Shown: positions 50,899-62,006, counted from the first letter of the stretch. The stretch: 64,000 nt of DNA from Crocodylus rhombifer (GCA_038503035.1 JAVSML010021659.1:1-64000), one strand, 5' to 3'. Made by a program: numbers and translations. The notes: generated from the letters alone by a model not told the origin.

Positions 50899-52403
50899 TA
50901 TTGGGTTCAAGAGTAGGATGTCTTACTATTACCTAAAACAGCTGATGGAATCCATGATTGTTATCAAATCACTGCTTATGTACAAGTATGTCTTTTGTTT
51001 CAAGAAATTAAAATGAATGAGAGGGGCAAAAACCTTGCCACATGAGATACATGGGGGACTTTTCTGGAGTGGGTAGGCAGCAATTCTGTGATGGAGAATA
51101 GTCCATGTAGGCTATATAGTGCAGTATGTTAGGCATGCATGAGGGAGAAAGGGGATTCCAGTCTTCTACCACTGAGTATCAGGTTTGGAAACCATTTTTT
51201 TCTTTTAGTGTAGTAGTTTAACAATCTGTTAAGGAGCCCATTAGTGTTTGTTTTCTGTACTGGGTTCTTTTAATAAGCAGCTTTAGCAATTAAATAGTTT
51301 TTAAAAAATTGCACTAAAAGTGTCATTCAGGCAATATATCTTTTCAGTGTCTAATGTAAATGGAATCATTTCATGTTCTGCTACTTATTTTGTTCTGTCA
51401 CCCTAAATAATGTAAGCTGGTATAATACAAGCTGCCACACAATGGAATCCTGCTTCTTAGCTGAAACTCAACAAATAATCCAGTGAATTATTTAGTCCTG
51501 TCCTGTCATAGTGTTTAGTCAATTGACTTTGGTACGAGAGATAAGATGGGGTAATTTAAGAGTTTTGTGAATCAGTTTTCTCCAAAGCTGATCAATTCCA
51601 GGCATGAGTTTCTTTCATGGAATATTAGCAAGTGGGATTTTATTCTAAAATTTCTAGTGAACCAAGATAAATCTTTATATATTCATGGAAATTAAGAAAC
51701 AAGATGAAGTTTACATCAATATCTCTACTAGCATGAGATTAGTCCCTACAGTATAGCAGTTCTTTAGCTGAATATAGTTTGCACAATTAGGCTTCTCTTT
51801 CTTGAGAGCCTATTTCATACTCTCAAAACTAAGTAAATTTTAATTTACCTCATGCTCAATTTTGTTCCAATAGAAGTACCGCTGTCAGAAATTCCTTTTA
51901 AGGAACTATATTCCTATATAGTCTATATTATTCTGTTTTACTGAAATAGTGCATCAGAGCGGCAATGGCAGAAACTTTAAAAAGGCATGCACATTTTTAT
52001 CAACAGATTAGATGATACTGATAAACGTCTGAGCATTATCCACTGCTCCTGCTACTGGAAGATTATATTGTCATTACTTAGATGCAGTCTAAGTTGACCT
52101 TTAGGGGTTAAGGTTTTTCAAATTTTTGCAAGGTGAATTCCTGTCACCTTGGATAAAATTATATTATTATCCTGCTTCAACACATCATGATTTTTTAAAA
52201 TACCTACACATTTTAATTTATATTGGTTCAGTACTCCCTTCCCTCACCCCCCCAACTGTTCTACGTCAAGCTATTAAATATATACTTTCCCCATACATCA
52301 GTTTCTTCAACCCCTGCCCCCTTAACTCTCAGGTTTTCTTATCTCCTGCATTTGTGAGCAGATTTTAAATCCCACAAATAACATGCAAAAAATTCCAAAT
52401 AAT

Positions 52404-52487
52404 TGCAGTAACACTACATAGAAAACTATGAGCTCAGTGGTACATCCTAGAATCTGAAGCCTAGTTTAAACTGCCCCTGTGACACCC
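52404..52487 (+). repeat. Dispersed repeat, copy B
   Basis: This is the second copy of the segment at 48580-48672, beginning gcagtaacactacatagaaa and sharing the block ctcagtggtacatcctagaa. It lies 3.8 kb downstream, beyond the proposed end of PRSS12. Confidence 0.7.
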
Positions 52488-52999
52488 CAATCCTATCCCA
52501 CCCCATGCAACAGCCACAGAACTACTAGGATGAATAGATTCTACATTTCTCACCATTTTGTCCCTGAACTATCCTAAACTTGGCCTATTGTGAAGGTTAG
52601 AATGCAGGACGGCCACCAAGTTCATAAACTCCACCATCCCATGTCCCCAATTCCTTTAACAAAGAAAGATCAAGCCAAGCCACAGTTTCATCAATAGTCA
52701 CTGTTTATGTATTTAACAGAGTGCTTAATACATAAATATATTGGGAGCAGAAAACTAGGAGCCCTCTTCCTGCTCAGGAGTGAGTCAGGCCCTTTTTTGC
52801 ATGTTTTCTTTTTGTCTTTCAAAACCTAGCATTCCTTCCTATCCAGTTGTCCAACTTCAACAGAAGTAGAAGGTTCCTTGACCCTGCCCAGCCTATAGCC
52901 TAGATAATAGGGCACTGTCCCCTCTAGGTGAAATGGATTGAACTGGATTCCAACATGATGGAAACGCAAAGCAGGTCAAGGAAACTCACAAAATCATCT

Positions 53000-53275
53000 C
53001 ATGCAACCCCTTGCTCAAGGCAGGATCATCCCTGACTAAATAATATCAGTCAAGTGGCTGTCCAACCTGCTCTTGAAAATTTCCAGGGATGGAGATTCCA
53101 CAGTTTCTCTAGGTAGCCTGATCCAATGCTTGACCACTTGCATAGTCGGAAAGTTCCTCCTAATCTCCAACCTAAATTTCCTTTTCCGTGGTTTAAAGCC
53201 ATTGCTCTTTAGTCCTGCCCCTACAGCCACAGAGAAAAGCCCATTTACAGCCTCTTTATAACATTCCAAATATTG
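53000..53275 (-). mobile_element. CR1 LINE 3' end
   Basis: Antisense CR1 blocks are aaggcaggatcatccctgac, ctgtccaacctgctcttgaa, ccagggatggagattccaca and aagttcctcctaatctccaa. It lies in the intergenic region between PRSS12 and SNHG8. Confidence 0.85.
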
Positions 53276-55179
53276 TATTTCTTCTCACATACAACATGCA
53301 CCCCTTTAAAGTCCAGCTGCTGGAAACTGAAATGTGCATTATATACTAGGAAATACAATGCCAGTGGTTTCTGCTGGTTAAACTTTTGACTGGATAAAAG
53401 CCAAAGTACAGTCTGCATGAGATCTGCAGGAAGCAGAACAATGAGCAGTTCAGCTCTCTAGCTAGCTGCTGCTATTCGGTTACTTACTACACAGAACAAC
53501 CTTCTTTTTTCCTTCATTCTGCCTTTCAAAACCAAGGTGTGTATTTTTATTCTTATTCCTGGGTGTACTGTATGCAAGAAAACAAGTAAATATCTGCAAG
53601 TAGGACAGGGTTTTCATGCTCCCCAGAGACCCAACAACAATACCTGATATCCTGAAATTGGTAGTAAAATGTGGTTTTCTAGTATCTTTTAGTTAAGCTC
53701 ATTAAATTAGCTTTCAATGCAGTAAGTCAAATCAGTTTAACTTAATGAAACTTAATTAAAACAATTACAGCACATAATTTAAATCAAGTCCAGAAATACA
53801 GCAATATCCACTTTTTAAACCCCTGAAAAACCCTGTTATTCATAAACCCCAACAGAATGGTTGGAATTCTCACTCCATATTAGCCTCCAGAGCCATATTT
53901 ACAAGCCCAAGTAATTACATTTTGCATTTCTCACTCAGCTCAACTATTCCAACCAACCTCTGCAACTGCCACAAGTTCCCATTGTGGTACCTCTGACTTC
54001 TCTCTCCAAGAAACTTGGGGTTACTTCAGTGGCATTCATAAACCAAGCTGGCACCTAGGCAAACCCTGTGAGGAAGGAGATGCACGCGGTTCTGAGACCA
54101 CTGGGGCAGGCTCTGGGAGCAGGATGCGATTCCAGCGCCCCTACTAACTTGGTGCCTTGGGCAGGTGTCCCTCTTGCTCACTCCCAGTTGCGCTACTGAT
54201 TCTTACTTTTTCAGTCCAGGGACCTACATAGGCTGCGAGTATCAGACCAGCAGGCCTTATTCAAACCTCAGTTTCAAATTCCCCAAGCCGTGACCTACCT
54301 CTATCCTCCATTGTCAATAATCTTCCTCTCCTTCCTGGAGCCGTCTTAATCCATCACAGAAACATCTCTGTCACCTCTGAGCCTTCAATATGTCAATGAA
54401 TGGGAAGAATTCCTTTCCATTACTCTGTTCCTACTGTTTTGGTTTCTCAACCTAGAGTAAGTTTTCCACCATACCCAGGCTTTATAATTTCTGGGAGGGT
54501 GGAGCTAGAAGTAGCCAGCAGCCCAAGATTTAAAGGGGCCACTATTTGAGCTTTATTGGAAGTCCAGGCGCTCCATTGCTGTGTGGTTTTCCAACCCGCA
54601 GCTCACCCCCTAAAACTTGCGAACATCTGTTGGTACTGTCCAGATGCGTGAATGGATTACAACCTCATTAATAGTCACAAACACCATGTCCACTTAGGAG
54701 TTACATTCACCCTCATGCAACACATTTATCAACATTAGGATGAAAGATTAGGAAATTTTGTTATTTTTAGTCTTGTATGTTTCCCCTTTTATCAGTATTT
54801 TGATGTACTCTTGTTTTCTAGAGAAGTTGCCTACTAAGCAACTCCCTATCTCCCTGCTCATATTTGCCCAGTCCTATTCATAGGACGTAATAGTCATCTT
54901 CCCCAGTGCTACATAATCCACTCTTGGGAACTGCAATAGTTCCTCTCACACTAGCTGCAGTTAGTACCTAAAAAAAGTTGTTTCAAATAAGCGGGTATCT
55001 CCTCTCTTCTGTAGCAGCAACCACCGAGGGACAAAGATTGCTCAGCTTCTTGCTTACTGCTGCTTGTATATGTCTTTTCTCTTGAAGCAGCAGATCAAAC
55101 TGAAAACCCATTTCCATGTGAACTACTACTTTGGAGAGTCACTGCTCCACTGATCAGTTTAAGAGCAAGATTCTGTTAC

Positions 55180-55625
55180 TTGCCCCTTGTAGCCGCATCT
55201 GGATGAGTATGGCAGTCCAGTACGTGGCTCTGCAAACTTGTCTGCAGTGCCACAGACTGCACATTTAAATGCTCTCCGTCCTGCAAGGGAGCACTGATAC
55301 CCAAGGGCCAAAAAAAACCCATGGAAAAAAAAAAGTGGAGCAGCACACACAGAGAAAACACACCACTCAAGAGCAGAGCTGGGCTGCCTGGAGCTGTGCT
55401 GAGGCTGCCAGCCAGGCTCCATATGCCAGAATCACTGCTGCTGCAGCCCCAGGGGACCCCAGGTAAGGCTGCTGGCCCCAGCCTTCCCTACCCCACCTGG
55501 GGTAACTTGCTGTGCACCAAAGCACATGTGTTCTCTGAGGACAACTAGCAGCAGCGCAAGGGGCACTGCTGCTATTTGTTCCTGGGGAAACAAATATTCA
55601 CCTTTATCTGGATGAGCCCTACGTG
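55180..55625. mobile_element. MITE-like element
   Basis: The ends gccgcatctggatgagta and ctttatctggatgagccc share a core, and the interior (cacatttaaatgctctccgt; ctgctgcagccccaggggac) resembles the 45708 element. The ends are weakly defined. Confidence 0.4.
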
Positions 55626-56099
55626 TTCTTTAAAATATGAGGAAAAGGGATACTGACAATAGCTCACCTCCCTACGATGTTAAAAGAATACTTTCAAAAT
55701 ACAGTCATATGATTGGCAAGATTATAGAAGCAATTCCCAAACTGTGGGGTTGAAAGTTTCCTAGGGGGTATGAAGGAGCAGAATCAACTGAAAACAGATG
55801 CAGAAATATGAAAATTTAGCAGCCAGAGGGGTGCATAAGCATAGCCAACTTTCCCAAAATGTGGGGGTTTACACCATATGATAGTAAAGTTCTATAGAGT
55901 CATGCAGACGTCTTCATAATTAAGACCCATTGGTTATACACAGTAACCACAGAAAATGGGTATATTCTCTGAAGTAGTGAGGACCAAACTTGTTAACAGG
56001 CATACTACAAATTAAACCTTGTACCATCCCCAAGTATCTCTCCAATTCTTTCCCCCTGCAGTTTAGATCAGGTGCAGAAAGCAGAACCTATCTGCTGCT

Positions 56100-56812
56100 G
56101 GGCCCATCTACATAAGATGCTAAATGAGCAGTAAAGTAATTCTACTGTGCATTAGTGCATCATGGCAAAAGCTACGCTATTGTGCTAGTGCACAGTAGAA
56201 TAAGTACTGATCATTAGCTTCACTGAAAAGGTATAGTTGCATAGTTGGTAGAGTCAAAGGGGATCTAAGCAGATCAAGTCCAACCCCCTGCCATGGGCAG
56301 GAAAGGATGCTGAGGTCAAATGACCCCGGCCAGGTGATTGCCTACCCTCCTTTTGAAGACCCCCAAGGTAGGGGTGAGCACTACCTCCCTTGGAAGTTGG
56401 TTCCAGGTGTGAACTAGCGCCTCCTGATGTCCAGCCTGAATCTACTCTCAGTCAGCTTATGGCCATTATTCCTTGTTACTCCGGGTAGTGCTTGAGGGGA
56501 GCCAGGACTCTCCCATTACCTGCTGGCCCCCCTTGGCAAGTTTGTAGGCAGCCATGAGATCCCCCCTCAGCCTTCTCTTGTGGAGGCTGAACAGGTTCAG
56601 GTCCTGTAGCTTTCCTCGTAGAGCCTACCTTGTTGCCCCCAATCATGTGAGTGGCCCTCCTCTGGACCCTCTTGATGCTATCCACATCCCTCCTGAAGTG
56701 TGGCACCCAGAACTGGATGTGCTACTGAACAGTAGTACCAGTTACTGCACAGTTAGTACCTGTTATTACAAATACTAAATGTAATGCACAGTAACTATAT
56801 TACATGGCACAT
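56100..56812. mobile_element. MITE-like element split by a CR1 insertion
   Basis: The left half begins gggcccatctacataagatg and contains cagtaaagtaattctactgt. The right half after the CR1 (from about 56725) contains agttactgcacagttagtac and taatgcacagtaactat, the same vocabulary as the intact MITE at 62484. The CR1 at 56228-56724 separates them. The right terminus is unclear. Confidence 0.55.
56228..56724 (-). mobile_element. CR1 LINE 3' end inserted in a MITE-like element
   Basis: The CR1 3' end begins gtatagttgcatagttggta and runs through ctcctgatgtccagcctgaa and ctcagccttctcttgtggag to acccagaactggatgtgc. The minus strand retains KRVQRRATHMIG and PVQPP-like remnants of the ORF2 C terminus. 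The flanks on both sides are halves of a MITE-like element, so this copy inserted later. Confidence 0.85.
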
Positions 56813-58299
56813 GGCAGTTTGTCTTCCTGACCTGCTGCATGCCGCAGAAGCTGCCTGTGCCACTCATGTCACATGCTCCAGGCTGACCAATCTGCATCTA
56901 AAATCAGCACCAAATCCTATTAGGCACCATTCAAGGGGAGCCAGAAGGTCCTTAGGCATCATAATTTTGTTAGCTGCTGCCACCACCAGGACTCGGTTTT
57001 TCAACAATGGAAAACCAGACAGAACGTTCTTGTTCATTGTTTGTACTGAGTGTAGACAGAAATTTAGGTACATCCCATATTTATATCTAAGAAATGACAA
57101 AGCAAGACCATTTGACTTGATCATTAAGCGCTAAAACGGTTAGTTAAACCCAGATATTTGCGGGGGAGGGGGGTAATTGTTTTTGACTCCTGTTCACATT
57201 GGCAAAGCCATTTTCTGAGAACATTTACGCTCATGGAAAAAAAAAAAAAAAAATACAAATACTTAAGTTTGCTAAAATGCCAATACCAAAAAGCCAGTGA
57301 CTTAAACCACATTTTAGCTCCCAGGAAATGGAGGCACTACCATCACTCTTGTAGCAGGGATACCACACTGAAGTAACCAGAACTTTCTAGACCAAATGTG
57401 AAGTTTAAAAAAAAAAAAATTGACTAATTTGGTTTTTCAAGAGCAATTAGGAACATACATTCTTGATGACCTTCATGGGAGTCAGCAACTTAAGTCAGAT
57501 ACAGCTTTGGGTAAGCCAACTGGACTTTGCCACTGCCACCCCCCACTATTATCTTCTCTACTTAACCTTACTCCAGAGGGCCCCCCCACCTACTGCACTG
57601 GCAGTGGAAACTTATTAGTATCAAGGGCAATCACAGGCAGCTTGGGCATTCTAGGTGGCACAAGTTTATTCTGTGGTGGCAAGGTTGCGTAGCCTTCCCT
57701 GCTGTCATGCTTCACTTTCAGTAACCCAGGCAGGTAACTGTAGTTTTCTATTAAAAATCACCAAACCAAAGCTGCAAGTTCTGTTTGCATGTTATGTCAC
57801 CCCATGTGATTTAGCCAGTGTAAGAACTTCACCACTATAGGCACACCAACAGTGTAAAAGCAAATAAGCTGAGTTTTGTGCAGCTGAGTATAAAAAACTA
57901 CTAGCAGCAGCCCAACAGAGAACAGGATAAGAGAACAAACACACACAAAGTTTTAAGGCCACTGTCTTTAAGGGGTGTGGTCCTCCCACTGAACATTAAT
58001 CACAGAGGGTTATTTGAGACAAACTGCTCCAGACAGAGGTGGTTTCATGCCTCCTAAGAATATTTCCACTAGTTTTGACATTATTTGCTGAATTCCTGCT
58101 TAGAGAGATGCCTAAAGTACTGTTCAAATACTTAGACTGGGAAGTAATTTTACATTTTGGGGATAATCTAAAAACTGCTTTATACTGATCTCTCCTGCAA
58201 CAAATTAAAGATATCAAAGTTTCTATTTTTCATAAAGTAGAAGTTACAACTTCAGTGTACACAAATATATATTTTGGGGAATGGAAGAGGCAGAGGCTT

Positions 58300-58889
58300 C
58301 ACTAAGTTTTTGGTTTTTATTGTAGTAGTTCTGGATCCTAGAAGGACCATTTAATATAGTTTAACATATTTTATAAATATATTAACATTAAAATATAAAA
58401 ATTATACATATATACAATTTGGTAAAAAGCCACAATTTTGGATGTACACTACTTGGTTTGGAAAGTAGTACCATATTGGTGGCAGGGGGAGGACAGCCAT
58501 CTAGTTAGAGGGCGAGAGGGTGCACAGGTCTTGGAGGCTGCTTTAGCATGAGCAACACTCACTTTATCCACCACAGTAGTGCCAGGACACTTCATTATGT
58601 AGCCAGTTCTCACCTCTTCATGCCATCTCCCCCTTTTACTAGATAGAACCAAGCAGCATTCCCAGCAAATGAATGTACTCTCCCATATAAGCAGGATCTT
58701 TTCCTACTTGCAGGACCAGATTTCACTGGAGGACACGGAATTGCAATGGGTGGGCAAGGAGAAGCTTGTGAACAGGGGCCAACCAGGCAGTCCAGCTCAC
58801 CCAGTCCCAATTAGCAGCTAGTTGCAGCTTTTTCCAGAAGCTTACATTTACCCCATCTTCAAAAGTCATCTTAACTGAGCAACACTGAC
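58300..58889 (-). ncRNA. SNHG8: SNHG8 candidate terminal exon
   Basis: On the minus strand a strong acceptor, TTATTTTTCTACAG, precedes GTCAGTGTTGCTCAG (exon from 58889). About 570 nt later AATAAA occurs (58321-58316), followed by sequence suitable for cleavage near 58300. The span is not obviously repeat-derived, unlike the DNA between it and the CpG island. A 67-codon ORF inside it has no recognisable similarity. Assignment to SNHG8 rests on position and motifs only. Confidence 0.35.
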
Positions 58890-59183
58890 CTGTAGAAAAA
58901 TAAGAGAATTAGTGATCTTTGCATGCCTTCTTGAAAGCAGTCGAGAACAGTGCTATAACATACATCTTAGCTCCAGGAGTTTTGAAGCGGAGGGGTTCTG
59001 GAGCTTATAAATTAAGCTAACAACTTTATAATACAATGTCAAAGAAAGTAGAACATTGTAAAAATAGAAGTACAAGAGGAGGAAGCATCTGTTTCTGCTC
59101 CCACTGAAATGAAGGGCCCTACTAGTTCTGATGCAAACAGGATCAAATTGAAGAAACTTTTGAATGGGACCAGATATACATGC

Positions 59184-59219
59184 CCCCCCCCCCAAAAACC
59201 CCCCCCCCCCCCCCCCCCC
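59184..59219. repeat. Poly(C) tract
   Basis: Two runs of C (about 10 and 20 bases) are separated by aaaaacc. Gly- or Pro-rich ORFs across it are artefacts. G-quadruplex formation on the minus strand is possible. Confidence 0.9.
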
Positions 59220-60054
59220 AACAAAAGCAGCCAGCATCTACATTTTAAAAAGTTTCCTCAGGTTGTGCACACTGGTTATTCTATAGTACCTTCAATTTGT
59301 TGTTGCCAGTATGAGAGGTTTGAAAGACATGGCTCACATACCAAATCTGGCCTACAGAGCCCTCCCTCTGCTGCCCCAGGTCTCAGTTGACCCATGTCTT
59401 TGCCCACCCTGCCCACCGGGCTTGGGACACAAACTGCCCGTTCGTTCCACATGCCCAGACTGGCAGGGACCGTGTGTGGTAGTCCTGGACTGTTTGGGGA
59501 AAAACACATGGCCTAAATCCCAGAGGAGTTGGGAAGGATTCTGCCTGGAGCCCTTCATGTGGCACACTGGAGGCTGGGAAGGGGAGGGGCAGCCATTCAT
59601 AGAGCCAGTCAAGCCTGTGGTGCCAAATGGAGTTTACAGCCTTGTTTGAACTGAAGATAGGGGCACTCCACCTCCACCCCGTGAGCTAAATCAGGCCTTT
59701 TTTTTTTTTTGGAAAAAGAAGCCTCTGGGCTTGGGCCTGCACACAGGACACCTGCCAATAGATTAGCTGAAACCCCAGGCTGACAAGTCTGGGTTGGAGG
59801 GTACTTGCCATCTGGATAGCACCACATATACAATTTGAACGACTGAGCTCTGCTCAATCAAGAGCATTTGGAACTGATTTGGCTAATTTGAGCTAGAATA
59901 TGAGAAGCATAAGAAAAGGAGTTCCTGTGCAGGGCTCTAAAAATGGATTACAGCAGGAAGGAACAGTAACTAGACGGTGTATATACATCACTAGTGATTC
60001 ATATAAAAGAAAGATACATTTTTTTGCAATTAAAAAAAAAGCCTCAAAAGCTCA

Positions 60055-60077
60055 CGGCTCCCCGCGGGTCAGGAAGT
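60055..60077 (-). ncRNA. SNHG8: SNHG8 candidate internal exon start
   Basis: A polypyrimidine acceptor, CTCCCCGCCCAG, ends at 60078 on the minus strand, 66 nt beyond the 3' end of SNORA24, a suitable place to close the snoRNA-bearing intron. The following bases begin ACTTCCTGACC, and a possible donor GCC/GTGAGC lies about 22 nt on. A 22-nt exon is small, so the exon may instead continue further. This is an inference from splice motifs only. Confidence 0.3.
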
Positions 60078-60143
60078 CTGGGCGGGGAGCACGTGGTGAG
60101 CTAGTTGCCCAACCCACCCAGGCCCCGTCCCGCGCCCTTTCCC

Positions 60144-60273
60144 GCGTGTCCCTCGCTCCAGTCAGCTCCGCCACCGACGGCGCGGTGCGAGCCTTGCCAA
60201 ATAGCGAGGCATTACTCTTCCATGTCTAGGAAGGGAAGCTGCCACAGCCGGCAGGTCCCACGGATTCATGGAG
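60144..60273 (-). ncRNA. SNORA24: SNORA24-like H/ACA box snoRNA
   Basis: This 130-nt minus-strand RNA has the full H/ACA plan. The 5' hairpin is closed by TCCATG (60272-60267) with CATGGA (60224-60219), with an inner CTGCC/GGCAG stem. The H box AGAGTA (60218-60213, fits ANANNA) follows directly. The 3' hairpin is closed by CCTCGCT (60209-60203) with AGCGAGG (60157-60151). ACA lies at 60149-60147, three nt from the 3' end. The 5' half (CTCCATG...GGGACCTG...GGCTGTGGCAG) agrees with human SNORA24 as I remember it, and the length is about the same (131 nt). SNORA24 guides pseudouridylation of 18S rRNA (U609 and U863 in human). It would be processed from an SNHG8 intron and act in the nucleolus with dyskerin, NHP2, NOP10 and GAR1. 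The apex of the 3' hairpin is unusually GC-rich. Confidence 0.87.
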
Positions 60274-60301
60274 CACCACCCGCCCCCGCAATGGCGCCTA
60301 C

Positions 60302-60473
60302 CTCAGAGAGGCGCCGCCATCCTGGCACCGCACGCCGCCTCCCGGGCGCTTCTTTACCCCCCGCGTCACCAACGACGCGAGGGGGCCGGAAGCGCCGAGA
60401 CCACGCGTCGAAGGGGAGAGTAGAACCCTCCACAGACCAGCCGGCGCCCGCGGCTCGCTGCCTAAAGAGGAAG
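60302..60473 (-). ncRNA. SNHG8: SNHG8 candidate first exon (5'TOP snoRNA host gene)
   Basis: The transcript is predicted to start at the C of CTTCCTCTTT (60473-60464), a 5' terminal oligopyrimidine tract typical of snoRNA host genes, 27 nt after a TATA motif. Two donors are possible: GAG/GTAGGC, ending the exon at 60302, or GGG/GTAAAG, ending it at 60358. Either places SNORA24 in the first intron. No conserved ORF is expected or seen. SNHG8 lies next to and convergent with PRSS12 in human, and the same arrangement holds here. The exon boundary is uncertain; the start and the identity are better supported. Confidence 0.6.
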
Positions 60474-60518
60474 TCCTCCCCCCGCCCGTCTCCTGATATA
60501 GGGAGCGCCTTTCCGGGT
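60464..60518 (-). promoter_or_regulatory. SNHG8 core promoter: ETS-like site, TATA box, TOP initiator
   Basis: Reading on the minus strand there is CCGGAA (ETS-like, near 60516-60511), then TATAT at 60500-60496, then the pyrimidine start CTTCCTCTTT at 60473. The 27-nt TATA-to-start spacing is standard. A GC box (ccccgcccc on the + strand, near 60530) lies further upstream. The TOP tract predicts mTOR-linked translational control and growth-linked transcription, as for other snoRNA host and ribosomal genes. Confidence 0.7.
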
Positions 60519-60748
60519 GACGCCAAGGCCCCGCCCCCTCCTCGGGCTGGAAGGGGAGGCTCCATGGGCTTCGCCTCCTCCTCCTCCTCCCGGCGCAGGC
60601 GCAGAGCGCCCTGCTCGGTGCCTGCCGCCTGAGGGGGTGGAGCTCTTTGCTGTCAGAGAGCCCTGACTGATAGGCGCGCCCCAGTGGCCCCGCCCCCGAG
60701 GGGGCGCTGCCCGCAGCCCCCAACTGTGTCTCAAAGTGGGCATTCCAT

Positions 60749-60807
60749 CTCGTGACGGCGGCAGCGCGGCTCTCCCATGATGTCACGCCGCGTGAGCGGT
60801 GACGTCA
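60749..60807. promoter_or_regulatory. CRE/ATF site cluster
   Basis: The palindrome TGACGTCA at 60800-60807 is a perfect cAMP response element. TGATGTCA at 60778-60785 is one base off, and a half site, TGACG, lies at about 60752. The cluster is about 330 bp upstream of the SNHG8 start, on the far side of the CpG island, and may serve SNHG8 or a divergent + strand transcript. Confidence 0.55.
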
Positions 60808-61217
60808 CGGGCCAGCTCTTGCCCGGCCGTTGGGCGCTCAAGTGCGTGGCGAAGTGCAGTTTCAAGGCCCAAGCGTCTGAGCCCCTGGTGCTGCTGGCAA
60901 GTGGTTCCCTGGGGAGAGCTCTCCCAGCATGTGGTGGGAGCCAGGGAGCTTGGGAGTCGGGGGGTGGAGCTTCCTGGGGCGCAGCTGACATGTTGGAGGT
61001 CGCTGGGGGAGAGGAACAGTATGGAAACCCCTGGTGGGGGTCCTGCTTGCTGTCCCTCACAGCCCCAGCTCCTGTGCAGCACCCAGAACTGGGAGATGGT
61101 CAGACCTAACATCCAATCCAGTGTTATGTGGTGGGAGCTTTGGGGGTTATCTGTCCGGTGGCTTGCCAGCGAACATGGGAGACCATCCTAAGATGTACTA
61201 ACTTTACTAGACTACAC

Positions 61218-62006
61218 CAGGGCTGCTCAACCACTGGCCCGTGGGGCAATTCAGGCTGGCAGAGCCATGGCAACTGGCCCACATGGCTGGCTCCCTGTGG
61301 GTTGGGAAATTTGGCAGTGGGGGAGCAGTAGCAATAAATACAGATTTCCAAGCCCCACCAGTGACTGGGAGCTGAGCCGTGCCCGCATCCCCCCATGCAG
61401 CCATGTTAGCACCAGACCATGCCCCCTCCTACCCATGGGTCCAGGCCCTGCATTTCCTGCTGTGCAGCTGGGTTGGGGCAAGGCCACACACACTGCTCCT
61501 CACACAGCCAGATTGGGGCTGGGCCGTGATCCCTTCCTCTGCTGGGCTACAACTCCGTCCCCTGTGTGCCAGGCCAGGGCTGGGGCATGACCCCTTCCTG
61601 TGCTAGGCCGCAGAGGGGACTGGACAAGTGGATATGAAGATGTAGCAACTCATGGACAAGATGAGCAGCCATACATTACTAGAGGGCAAACTAGCTTCTG
61701 TCTATTCCCAACGTCTGCCTCTTGCCTTCCGTCACCTCCCCTCTCCTCAGCGCAGCATACTGTGCATGGCCGCATAGGTGCTGGGCCATGCCTGCTTTTC
61801 TCTGGCAAGGCTGGGCTATGCTCCCTCCCTCCCTGTGGGTCTGGGTTAGGGCTGGGCAAAGCCCCTTCCCCTGTGTGTCTAGATTGGGATCAGGCTGCCT
61901 GCTCCACCCATGCTTCAGTAGCCCACTTGGAACCACTGGCTGGATCCAGGGGACAGACTGAGTTCTGTTCATCCGGCCTGCCAGGCAAAAAGGTTGAGCA
62001 CTACCG
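61218..62006. mobile_element. hAT-like non-autonomous element
   Basis: The left end cagggctgctcaacc and right end ggttgagcactac are inverted copies of the hAT (Charlie-like) terminus. Near the right end, ctgccaggcaaaaaggttg is a typical sequence. The interior is GC-rich and contains several chance ORFs. Confidence 0.65.

Larger units (their letters stand above)
48315..50915 (+). other. PRSS12: PRSS12 3'UTR, end tentative
   Basis: Sequence after the stop codon has no further coding exon. It includes an AT-rich stretch with repeated atatatata motifs (about 48545-48720), a (CA)n tract with an N gap, and AATAAA hexamers at 50007-50012, 50247-50252 and 50893-50898. The last is followed by a G/T-rich stretch. 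A 3'UTR of about 2.6 kb fits the long 3'UTR of this gene, but the true cleavage site cannot be read without transcripts. Confidence 0.5.
50916..58299. other. Intergenic region between PRSS12 and the SNHG8 end
   Basis: It holds dispersed repeat copy B (52404), a CR1 tail (53000), a hAT-like fragment near 54050-54200 (ending gttgcgctactgattctt), a MITE (55180), the CR1-in-MITE nest (56100-56812) and poly(A) tracts at 57237 and 57406. 50916-52400 and 57430-58290 look unique with no supported gene. Confidence 0.75.
60050..60870. promoter_or_regulatory. CpG island
   Basis: CpG is dense here (cgcgggtc, ccgcgtcacc, gacgcgagg, ccgcgtgagcgg and many more) and sparse in the DNA on both sides. It is the only such island in the window. 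It covers the SNHG8 start and SNORA24 and extends right past the likely start to a second cluster of sites near 60.8 kb. Confidence 0.9.

Noticed and set aside
58921..59025. Possible second H/ACA snoRNA on the minus strand (AGCTCCAG...CTGGAGCT hairpin)
   Set aside because: One good stem only. No proper H box in the hinge and no ACA at a suitable distance.
60777..61109. 110-codon + strand ORF starting in the CpG island
   Set aside because: No similarity recognised. GC-rich frames are open by chance here, and nothing supports translation.
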